Shown piece after piece: positions 1 through 5,083 of a stretch of 5,523 nucleotides of DNA. This DNA comes from Bdellovibrionales bacterium (GTDB taxonomy: Bacteria; Bdellovibrionota; Bdellovibrionia; Bdellovibrionales; UBA1609), in assembly GCA_020435185.1 (NCBI GenBank), contig JAGRAA010000039.1, forward strand, positions 1 to 5,523. The letters run 5' to 3'. Both the position numbers and the translations under genes were made by a program. The notes under the pieces are model-generated. The model saw nothing but the letters and a program-made list of their open reading frames with translations. It did no database searches and was not told where the DNA came from. Positions within the stretch are counted from its first letter, which is position 1; each line of letters begins with the position of its first letter.

Positions 1-76
1 GGTATTTTTCTAATTCAAGATTAACCTGCAAGCCTCTGGCTAGAGCGGGATCATCTTCTACAATTAATATATTCAC
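1..76 (-). CDS. Response regulator, N-terminal receiver fragment (cut by window edge)
   Basis: Only the first 25 residues are in the window; the rest lies beyond base 1. They read MNILIVEDDPALARGLQVNL and then ELEKY. This is the opening of a CheY-like receiver domain: a first hydrophobic beta strand (ILIV) followed by the acidic pocket E7-D8-D9, which in this family binds Mg2+ near the phosphorylated Asp. The phosphoacceptor Asp, expected near residue 50, and any output domain are not visible, so the regulator class cannot be told. The start is GTG at 76-74, chosen because a full AAGGAG sits six bases upstream and the receiver fold must begin here. It works in the cytoplasm as the receiving half of a two-component system; its kinase is not in the window. 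Confidence 0.88.
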   Translation of the reverse strand, partial: MNILIVEDDPALARGLQVNLELEKY

Positions 77-82
77 GTCGGT

Positions 83-88
83 CTCCTT
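83..88 (-). promoter_or_regulatory. Ribosome binding site fixing the GTG start of the response regulator
   Basis: AAGGAG on the minus strand with a six-base spacer (ACCGAC) to GTG. It decides for GTG as the start codon. Its 5' end touches an inverted repeat (88-109). Confidence 0.8.
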
Positions 89-109
89 ATTGGTTTGTGT
101 TCACCAATA
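88..109 (-). promoter_or_regulatory. Inverted repeat beside the response regulator ribosome binding site
   Basis: Perfect 7-base arms, TATTGGT (88-94) and ACCAATA (103-109) on the plus strand, separated by 8 bases. In the minus-strand mRNA the second arm runs straight into the AGGAG of the ribosome binding site. It could be an operator for a regulator, possibly autoregulation, or an mRNA hairpin that limits ribosome access. The stem is short and A+T-rich, so chance is possible. Confidence 0.3.
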
Positions 110-139
110 TTTATTAGTGTAGATTATTTTTTATGAAGA

Positions 140-195
140 GAACAAGTGTTGAGGATCTTTTTTTGGGAAAGGGGAAAGACCCTCAACACTTGTTC
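140..195 (-). terminator. Long hairpin downstream of the two-repeat secreted protein gene
   Basis: A perfect 15-base inverted repeat, GAACAAGTGTTGAGG (140-154) against CCTCAACACTTGTTC (181-195). After one mismatch (155/180) it continues with five more pairs (156-160 with 175-179), leaving a 14-base loop. It begins 8 bases past the stop codon at 203-205, where a terminator for that minus-strand gene would sit. There is no uninterrupted U run directly after the stem on either strand; on the minus strand it is followed by TCTTCAT and an A-rich stretch. It could therefore be a weak or bidirectional terminator, or a 3' mRNA-stabilising stem. The structure is certain; the function is inferred. Confidence 0.6.
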
Positions 196-202
196 ATAGT
201 GT

Positions 203-598
203 TTAATTGAATCCGGTATTGTTGTTAGCTCTTTGTTCAAAATGAGGAGGAGGCACTGGCCTTTCAACGTTACAGTTCTCAAGAGCATTTTCAACTTGCT
301 CTCGAGTAGGGCGTTCTTTAGAAGATTCTGGATCACCGAGCAAATTATTCATACATTGCTTCTGTTCATCAGAAAGCTCTGGTTTATGATCTCTTCTATG
401 TGGGGGTGCTTCTATCCCGCAGTTTTCAAAGGCCTGCTGCATTTGTGCACGAGAGGGACGTTTTGATTCATCGGGTGAGCCAAGCTCAGATTCTAAGCAG
501 CTCTTTTGCGTGTCGGTGAGCTCGGGTCCTTTGGGGCGTGCAAAGCCAAAAGATGTTCCTAAAGTGATCATTAAAAAAATGATAATTCTTGTTTTCAT
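203..598 (-). CDS. Small secreted protein with two tandem Cys-x25/26-Cys repeats, function unknown
   Basis: 131 residues. Residues 1-20 form a classical signal peptide (MKTR, a hydrophobic core, then SFGFA before RPKG), so the mature protein of about 111 residues is exported to the periplasm or beyond. The mature part is almost wholly two copies of one unit. Copy 1 (about 25-67) starts PELTDTQKSC and ends AFENCGIEAPP; copy 2 (about 73-114) starts PELSDEQKQC and ends ALENCNVERP. Each copy has two cysteines (C34/C60 and C82/C109), probably a disulfide pair, and looks like two helices around a loop rich in Pro, Ser and Glu. The tail (115-131) is Pro- then Asn-rich. The start is supported by GGAGGA (605-610), six bases upstream of ATG. 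I do not recognise a named family; similar LTDxQK...RPxRxQ...AxxxC repeats are, from memory, common in Bdellovibrio-like predators. Confidence 0.85.
   Translation of the reverse strand: MKTRIIIFLMITLGTSFGFARPKGPELTDTQKSCLESELGSPDESKRPSRAQMQQAFENCGIEAPPHRRDHKPELSDEQKQCMNNLLGDPESSKERPTREQVENALENCNVERPVPPPHFEQRANNNTGFN
257..526 (-). repeat. Tandem in-gene duplication of a 48-49 codon unit
   Basis: Copy 1 is about 398-526 and copy 2 about 257-382. The paired cysteines are offset by 48 and 49 codons. The protein copies share PEL[TS]D-x-QK-x-C, a Pro/Glu/Ser-rich turn, RP[ST]R-x-Q and A-x-ENC. At DNA level they have drifted well apart, so this is an old internal duplication and not a recombination-active repeat. 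Confidence 0.8.
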
Positions 599-709
599 AG
601 TGACTCCTCCAATTGAGAGTTTCTTGTCCTTTTTGAGTATGAATAAGCACTATTGAACAATTGTGGATTATTTTAAAAAACTCTAATTTATTGATATAAT
701 TGACTTATC

Positions 710-1237
710 TTACTGGCATAAGGTCATTTGTCCTGTTGAGCTGTAGAGAGTGTATCCGCTGCAATTGTAACCGTAACAAACCACAGGCATAAAAGTATAG
801 TAGTAATAATAGTAGTATGTTCCGTAGCAAGAATAGGTATTAGTGGTTGTCGTTGTAGAAATTGTACTGCTAATGAGTTTGCTGCAAAACTGATTGTCTA
901 CAACCACATTGCCTTGGACATTATCAATGCACTGACTGTTGGTGTACGAGAATGCATCTGAACCACAATAAGCAGAGTTGGCGGTTTGGCCTGTGGTTAT
1001 GTATATGCAATTGTTTCCACTATAAGCAAACAGGGAATTCGCCGTATTAGTAGAGCTGCAATAGCTGGTGTTCACTGTTTGGTTCGTGGATGAAGAATAA
1101 CAATAACTTCCACTCCAATAGTAGGTTGTACTCGTAGTGGTTCCGCTCGACCCCGAAGAATCTTTACTGCAACCGATGAGATAGGATGGTAATCCTATGA
1201 ATAAAATTATTTTTAAAAAAGTATTTAGCTGTTTCAT
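710..1237 (-). CDS. Tyr/Ser/Thr-rich lipoprotein with four Cys-pair repeats, function unknown
   Basis: 175 residues. The N-terminus is a lipoprotein signal with lipobox L20-I21-G22-C23, so the mature protein is lipid-anchored at Cys23. S24-K25-D26 follow, and a Ser/Gly/Thr linker runs to about 38. The rest holds four similar units, each a Cys pair about 14 residues apart: C46/C60, C77/C91, C103/C118 and C159/C174. The common pattern is Y-x(4)-C, a polar stretch often with GQ or N, then [YFL]-C. An extra pair, C137/C154, brackets a run of seven tyrosines (141-147). Ten cysteines besides the lipidated one allow five disulfides. The low-complexity, aromatic and hydroxyl-rich make-up suggests a surface or periplasmic structural or adhesive role, which is inference. 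AAGGAG (1244-1249) lies six bases before ATG. No named family recognised. Confidence 0.85.
   Translation of the reverse strand: MKQLNTFLKIILFIGLPSYLIGCSKDSSGSSGTTTSTTYYWSGSYCYSSSTNQTVNTSYCSSTNTANSLFAYSGNNCIYITTGQTANSAYCGSDAFSYTNSQCIDNVQGNVVVDNQFCSKLISSTISTTTTTNTYSCYGTYYYYYYYTFMPVVCYGYNCSGYTLYSSTGQMTLCQ
716..1117 (-). repeat. Four degenerate Cys-pair repeats in the lipoprotein gene
   Basis: Repeat units at residues 41-60, 72-91, 98-118 and about 155-174, each with cysteines 14-15 residues apart. Units 1 and 2 are closest (shared Q-T-x-N-[ST]-x-Y-C). Unit 4 is set apart by a Thr-rich stretch and the tyrosine run. The degenerate spacing argues for old duplications. Confidence 0.65.
797..817 (-). 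repeat. Seven consecutive Tyr codons (TAC/TAT run)
   Basis: A 21-base tract of seven TAC or TAT codons, read on the minus strand, giving Y141-Y147 of the lipoprotein. A trinucleotide tract can gain or lose codons by slippage without breaking the frame, but the mixed codons make it imperfect. Confidence 0.7.
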
Positions 1238-1376
1238 AACAATCTCCTTGGATCAACGAAACAGCAACTCTGGGACCAATTTTAATAAATTAAAAAGAAC
1301 ATCGATAATTTTAAAGAAAAAAGAATTGTGGAAACAGTATGGAAGGTATTGAAATGACTATATTTTTTAAAACAAC

Positions 1377-1407
1377 CCAAGAGTGTCACCAAAATGGTGA
1401 CACTTGG
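1377..1407 (-). terminator. Intrinsic terminator of the RNA helicase gene
   Basis: A perfect 10-base stem, AGTGTCACCA (1382-1391) with TGGTGACACT (1395-1404), and a 3-base loop. Past a two-base bulge it can alternatively extend through CCAAG/CTTGG (1377-1381 with 1403-1407). It lies about a dozen bases after the helicase stop codon. On the minus strand it is followed by a U-rich stretch (GTTGTTTTAAAA), as expected of a Rho-independent terminator. Confidence 0.8.
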
Positions 1408-1418
1408 TGAGCAAAATC

Positions 1419-2648
1419 TTAGCGAGCTCGAGCTTCTTTGAAGGAAGGCTTGTTTTTTCTTTGAGAAGGTCTACCACTACTTTTTTTAAAATCTTTTTGA
1501 TGGTTCTTCTTAGGACGTTTTCTTTTTCTGTCCGGATTTGATGGGCCAGAGTCAGGCAACAAGGCGTCTGGGATTTCATATTTTTTAACAATTTTATTCC
1601 AGTAGCGATTTTCTTGAGGGGTAACAAAACTTATCGCCTCTCCCTCAGCACCATTTCTTGCTGTTCTTCCCACTCTGTGAACATAGTCTTCGTCTTGCAT
1701 GGGTAAATCAAAATTAATAACGTGCTCAACATGAGGGATATCCAATCCTCTGGCTGCCACATCCGTAGCGCATAAAACTCTCGTCTTTCCATTTTTGAAG
1801 GACGCAATGGCCCTATTACGTTGACCCTGAGAGCGCCCACCGTGAATGACGTCCACTTTAATTCCAAAATCAGACAGGTGACGAGTGAGTTTGTCTGTTC
1901 TCACTTTGGTTTTGAGGAAAACGATGACAGATCCACTTCTTGAATTAAGTTCGTCTAAGATATGGTTGTCTTTGTCCTTAAGGTTCACTTGAACCACCGA
2001 TTGTTTAATCTTAGCCACAGGTCTGGGGTTATCAATCACTAAAAGCTCTGGGTTATTGAGATAGTTAGAGGCCAAGGCTTTTACCTTTTTATCTAATGTG
2101 GCTGTAAAGAAACTGGTTTGTTTCTCTTTTGGCAAATATTTAGAGATTTGCTCTAATTGCGGGGCAAAACCCATGTCAATCATACGATCCCCTTCATCGA
2201 GAACCACGTGATTTACTTTGTGAACCTGAACAGTATTTCTTTTGAGGTGATCAATAAGTCGACCAGGAGTGGCCACGATAATTCGAGGTTTTCTTTGCAA
2301 AGATCGAAATTGTTTTCGAATATCTTGGCCTCCAATTAAATTAGTAGTGTGGAACTTCTTATCATTGGAGATTAGTGATACTAAGAAATCAGAAATTTGC
2401 ATGGCTAACTCTCTTGTTGGAGCTAAAACCAAGCCTTGGGATTTAGGATTCTCGATGAGAAACTTTACCATCGGAATAATATAAGCTCCGGTTTTTCCGG
2501 AACCAGTTTCTGCACAAGCCATGACATCTTTGCCTTCAAGAATTAATGGAATAGCCTGTTTTTGTATTTTTGTGGGTTCTACAAATCCGATTTTATCAAG
2601 GGATTTAGAGAGAAGGGGTGGAAGAGAAAGTTCTTCAAATGTATGCAT
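1419..2648 (-). CDS. DEAD-box ATP-dependent RNA helicase, RhlE-like, with DEGD motif II
   Basis: 409 residues, normal for the RhlE/CsdA-type core plus a short tail. Visible motifs in order: Q motif region (GFVEPTKIQ, 21-29); motif I AETGSGKT (46-53), binding ATP; Ia PTRELA (77-82); GG (106-107); Ib TPGR (127-130); motif II DEGD (151-154) in place of DEAD; motif III TAT (182-184) in place of SAT; IV VIVF (241-244); V ARGLDIP (299-305); VI HRVGRTAR (324-331). Residues about 372-409 form a Lys/Arg-rich tail likely to bind RNA. Such cytoplasmic enzymes unwind short RNA duplexes in ribosome assembly, mRNA decay or cold adaptation; which of these applies cannot be told here. The ATG at 2648 is preceded by only a weak AAGG, eight bases upstream. 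The gene stands alone, with its own promoter (2726-2754) and terminator (1377-1407). The catalytic Asp-Glu pair is intact, so activity is expected. Confidence 0.96.
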   Translation of the reverse strand: MHTFEELSLPPLLSKSLDKIGFVEPTKIQKQAIPLILEGKDVMACAETGSGKTGAYIIPMVKFLIENPKSQGLVLAPTRELAMQISDFLVSLISNDKKFHTTNLIGGQDIRKQFRSLQRKPRIIVATPGRLIDHLKRNTVQVHKVNHVVLDEGDRMIDMGFAPQLEQISKYLPKEKQTSFFTATLDKKVKALASNYLNNPELLVIDNPRPVAKIKQSVVQVNLKDKDNHILDELNSRSGSVIVFLKTKVRTDKLTRHLSDFGIKVDVIHGGRSQGQRNRAIASFKNGKTRVLCATDVAARGLDIPHVEHVINFDLPMQDEDYVHRVGRTARNGAEGEAISFVTPQENRYWNKIVKKYEIPDALLPDSGPSNPDRKRKRPKKNHQKDFKKSSGRPSQRKNKPSFKEARAR

Positions 2649-2725
2649 AGATTTTACCTTTTTCTACTGGGGTTCATCGCGATAAAGAGAACATAGCATA
2701 TCCAGATTCCCTTAAAGGATGGGTT

Positions 2726-2754
2726 GATATACTGACTTTATTGCTGCATGTCAA
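2726..2754 (-). promoter_or_regulatory. Sigma70-type promoter for the RNA helicase gene
   Basis: On the minus strand, a perfect -35 TTGACA (2754-2749), a 17-base spacer and a -10 TATATC (2731-2726, four of six consensus bases). Transcription would start near 2719, giving a leader of about 70 bases before the ATG at 2648. Long leaders are common in cold-induced helicase genes, but no cold-box motif is evident here. Confidence 0.65.
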
Positions 2755-2760
2755 TAAAAT
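2732..2760 (+). promoter_or_regulatory. Candidate promoter for the methyltransferase-like gene
   Basis: CTGACT (2732-2737, four of six to TTGACA), a 17-base spacer and TAAAAT (2755-2760, five of six to TATAAT). It interleaves with the helicase promoter on the other strand. The implied leader is about 140 bases. No better plus-strand candidate was seen in 2649-2905, but the match is moderate. Confidence 0.4.
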
Positions 2761-2894
2761 GTGAAGCCTCTGTAGTTTTTAGATGAGAATCCCAAGATTT
2801 AGGCTATCTTATTGATTTTTCAGGCTCTATGAACGGATTCAGGGCATTGACGCTGCATGGAGGGATAAGTTAGAGTCCTTTTCAGCAATTCATT

Positions 2895-2900
2895 AAGGAG
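2895..2900 (+). promoter_or_regulatory. Ribosome binding site fixing a TTG start
   Basis: AAGGAG five bases before TTG at 2906. An in-frame TAA (2894-2896) overlaps the site, so translation cannot start further upstream. The next in-frame Met is residue 49, inside the conserved fold. TTG is therefore the start. Confidence 0.8.
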
Positions 2901-2905
2901 AGAAC

Positions 2906-3592
2906 TTGGGCATTATCAGACATTTTGATCTTAAAAAATTCAAAACTAACTATGGATTAAAGCATTTCTTTGAAACTGGATCTTTTAAAGGCGAGGGGAT
3001 TAAGCATGCTCGTAAATTTGATTTCGAGAAGATCTGGTCTAGTGAGATTATGGATGAGTACGTTCAACTTTGTCAGGATCGCTTTGCAGAGGATTCAAGG
3101 GTTAAAATTTATAAAGGTACAAGTGCTGATATTATCACAAATGAAGTCAGTAAATTAGATGGTCCGACTCTCTTTTGGTTAGATGCCCATTTCCCTGGAG
3201 CCGATGGCGGATTAAGGGAGTATGATGAGGAAAAAGACTTTCATTTAAAGTTTCCTCTTCAAAGAGAAATTGAGTTGATTGCAAAGGTCAGACTGGGGCA
3301 AAAGGATGTGTTTATTATAGATGATCTATGGATCTATGATGAGTCTGAGTTTCAAAGTGGATATTTGCCTGAATACATTACACCTCCTAAAGATAGAAGT
3401 ATTGATTTTATTATAGAAAATTTTGGTAACACCCACCATATTATTCGATGCTACGACCATGAGGGATACATTATTTTAATTCCAAAGGAGTTTGATCCAA
3501 AAGTGTACTTTACGGATCAGCAGTTTTTAAGACGTAACCTTCCTTTTCTTTTTAGTAAGAATGAGAGCCAACATAGATTGCAAAAGGATTAA
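2906..3592 (+). CDS. Probable class I SAM-dependent methyltransferase-like protein (TTG start)
   Basis: 228 residues with no signal peptide or membrane segment, so probably cytoplasmic. The N-terminal half looks like a Rossmann-fold methyltransferase. FFETGSFKGEG (21-31) resembles the glycine-rich SAM-binding motif I (E-x-G-x-x-x-G). WSSEIMDEYVQLC (44-56) resembles strand 2 with an acidic residue (E47) for the SAM ribose. RVKIYKGTSADII (65-77) matches the strand 3/motif II region. TLFWLDAHFPG (88-98) and DVFIIDDL (134-141) resemble strands 4 and 5 with acidic active-site residues. The ETG...WLDAH...IDD order is known from uncharacterised methyltransferase-like proteins, often near surface-polysaccharide or glycosyltransferase genes. 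No such genes are beside it here, so the substrate is unknown. It is the only plus-strand gene, divergent from the helicase and convergent with the right-hand operon. Motif reading is by eye; the fold is fairly likely, the activity less so. Confidence 0.75.
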   Translation: MGIIRHFDLKKFKTNYGLKHFFETGSFKGEGIKHARKFDFEKIWSSEIMDEYVQLCQDRFAEDSRVKIYKGTSADIITNEVSKLDGPTLFWLDAHFPGADGGLREYDEEKDFHLKFPLQREIELIAKVRLGQKDVFIIDDLWIYDESEFQSGYLPEYITPPKDRSIDFIIENFGNTHHIIRCYDHEGYIILIPKEFDPKVYFTDQQFLRRNLPFLFSKNESQHRLQKD

Positions 3593-3629
3593 GGAGAAGC
3601 TACGTCTTTTAGTAAATTCAAAGATTATA

Positions 3630-4163
3630 TCAATGCCGACTAATACAAACATCTGAGAGACTTTGGTTTTCTGCTTGAGATAAGTTAAAAAATTGAAGTG
3701 GTTCAATTAAAGGCTGACCTTCTTGATCTCCAATTTTCCAGTTTAAACTCCATATTCCATGCATTTCAATAAAAGCTATTTGGCCTAAGATGTAGGTGTT
3801 GGAGTCTTGATCTATTTTAAAATCGTAGCCCGTTCCATGGTGATGTCCATTCATCATTTTCATGTATGGGAAGACGACAAGGTCAGGAAGGATAACCAGG
3901 GTTCGAAGGGAGTCTTCTTTTTTCCACACAGCAAGCCGCGCTCGTGAATAGACCCACTTTTGAGGGATTTCGTCATTTGGAATTAAGTAAGGACTTTCTT
4001 GTTCTACTTCGTAAAACTGTCCTCTCAACTTTTTCTCTCCATTCATCCACTCTAGATCTACGCAATAAATGGTTGAATTTTCGTAAATCTCATAGGGGCA
4101 AGCCGAAGAGGCATTCGCCAGCGAGGATCCTATTAAAATGTAAAATACAATAATGAGTTTCAT
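3630..4163 (-). CDS. Secreted His/Met-rich protein with FixH/YtkA-like domain, third gene of operon
   Basis: 177 residues. A signal peptide (1-18, ending LANA before SSAC) directs it to the periplasm; the C22 context lacks Leu at -3, so a lipoprotein is less likely. Residues 101-113 carry a cluster of possible metal ligands: M101, M103, M104, then N-G-H107-H108-H109-G-T-G-Y. These are followed by a beta-rich stretch to M134-H135-G-I-W138. The layout (Met-rich GH, Gly-Tyr, YI..I, M-x-G-x-W) matches the FixH-like lipoprotein made from the same operon, so I read it as a diverged second copy of that domain. Three cysteines (C22, C34, C173) allow a disulfide. AAGGAG (4169-4174) stands five bases before ATG, and the gap to the barrel gene is 20 bases. 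Metal, especially copper, binding is inference. No clear terminator follows; the gene ends 37 bases from the end of the convergent plus-strand gene. Confidence 0.82.
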   Translation of the reverse strand: MKLIIVFYILIGSSLANASSACPYEIYENSTIYCVDLEWMNGEKKLRGQFYEVEQESPYLIPNDEIPQKWVYSRARLAVWKKEDSLRTLVILPDLVVFPYMKMMNGHHHGTGYDFKIDQDSNTYILGQIAFIEMHGIWSLNWKIGDQEGQPLIEPLQFFNLSQAENQSLSDVCISRH

Positions 4164-4183
4164 GTTTTCTCCTTTTCGTAGGG

Positions 4184-5083
4184 TTAAAAGTAATTGTAGT
4201 TGAGGTTAAAGCTCAAAGTTTTGTTGAGGAGGGAATTTCTTGCAGGACCAATTAACGATTGATCAGAGTAAGTGAGTGCCATCGTCCACCAGTCGTCGAT
4301 TGGTTTTTGAAGTCCAGCCACAAGTGTATAGCTTTGACTCGGCTGCGAAGACTGATTAGAGGGTAAGGTTGTTCTACCGGAGAGGTGGTTAAAGGTGATT
4401 CCAGAATTCAGCTGAATATCTTTAATTTGACTTGCGTAGCTCATTAGGAAAGCCACTGAACTATCGTTAAAGTCTGAAACCTGCACATTTCCGAAGTCTT
4501 TTGAATACAGTGTAAGAGTTTTAAATTGTAGAGTTATGGAAAACGGGTAATAGGTTTTTAATAGAGTGATGCCTAAACCCGATCCCCATTGGTTGTGACC
4601 GGTGACTTGTGTTCCTTCACTAAGTCCACCGGGTTCAAAGACAGAAAGCCCGGTAGGTATATTCAGCAAAGCCGTAATAAACACTCTAGGCTTCCAATAA
4701 GAAAAACTAAATTCGGGATAGATTTCATAAGAGTAGCCAAACAGGCTATCACTCAAGTGAGAGGATGAAGCTTCGGTGAAAGAGTTAGAATAGATCCCTG
4801 TTTGATGGCTGAAGCTTAAAAAAACTTGATGGAGTTCTTTGAATGTAGAGGCTACAGTTAAACTGAGAGAGTTAATTCTTCTTCGTTTTTCACTCCAAGG
4901 TAAAAAGGATTGGTCATTGAAGACTCTCCCTTCGGTTTCTAAAGCCGAAAAGCTAGTTGATAAATTCAGTCTTTGTTGGGAGTTGAGAATGGTGAAACTT
5001 GAGGGACTTTGACCACAACAGCTTCCTGCAAAAGAGAAAATGGGCCTTAATAAAATTAAGATTATTGTAAAAATTCTGACCAT
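4184..5083 (-). CDS. Probable outer-membrane beta-barrel protein with N-terminal SCCG motif
   Basis: 299 residues. The signal peptide runs to about residue 19 (SFA before GSCCGQ). The mature start carries S21-C22-C23-G24, an unusual vicinal Cys pair. The rest is rich in short alternating polar/hydrophobic stretches typical of transmembrane beta strands, such as HQVFLSFSH, FSFSYWKPRVFITALLNIP, FSITLQFKTLTLYS and YTLVAGLQ. It ends in an aromatic strand, LSFNLNYNYF; a C-terminal Phe is a hallmark of Bam-inserted outer-membrane proteins. A Gly-rich PTGLSV...GSGLGI segment (143-171) fits transporter-like barrels. The ATG lies 22 bases inside the end of the upstream lipoprotein gene, with only a weak AGGA nine bases before it, so translational coupling is likely. 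It could pass or sense a small solute or metal together with its two FixH-like neighbours; the substrate is unknown. The barrel call rests on pattern, not on a recognised family. Confidence 0.82.
   Translation of the reverse strand: MVRIFTIILILLRPIFSFAGSCCGQSPSSFTILNSQQRLNLSTSFSALETEGRVFNDQSFLPWSEKRRRINSLSLTVASTFKELHQVFLSFSHQTGIYSNSFTEASSSHLSDSLFGYSYEIYPEFSFSYWKPRVFITALLNIPTGLSVFEPGGLSEGTQVTGHNQWGSGLGITLLKTYYPFSITLQFKTLTLYSKDFGNVQVSDFNDSSVAFLMSYASQIKDIQLNSGITFNHLSGRTTLPSNQSSQPSQSYTLVAGLQKPIDDWWTMALTYSDQSLIGPARNSLLNKTLSFNLNYNYF

Noticed and set aside
124..336. A 70-codon minus-strand reading frame overlapping the end of the two-repeat gene
   Set aside because: It lies in another frame of a well-supported secreted protein gene, runs through the hairpin, has no ribosome site, and its product shows no recognisable features.
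797..817. Tyr-codon run as a phase-variation switch
   Set aside because: Slippage by whole codons would not turn the gene on or off, and the tract mixes TAC and TAT. It could at most vary protein length.
1250..1370. A promoter for the Tyr-rich lipoprotein gene
   Set aside because: The region is very A+T-rich with several TAAAAT-like boxes, but none has a credible -35 at 16-18 bases, so no single promoter can be chosen.
1631..1867. A 78-codon minus-strand reading frame inside the helicase gene
   Set aside because: It is out of frame with conserved helicase motifs IV-VI, which are clearly the coding frame, and has no ribosome binding site.
2269..2484. Plus-strand reading frames antisense to the helicase gene
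   Set aside because: They are antisense shadows of conserved motifs I-Ib, without ribosome binding sites or plausible proteins.
2664..2699. An 11-codon reading frame in the helicase leader (minus strand)
   Set aside because: It has no convincing ribosome binding site and no attenuator-like codon run, so it is too short to support.
3593..3629. A bidirectional terminator between the convergent genes
   Set aside because: Only stems of three to four pairs can be drawn (around AGA...TCT at 3595-3607), too weak to call.
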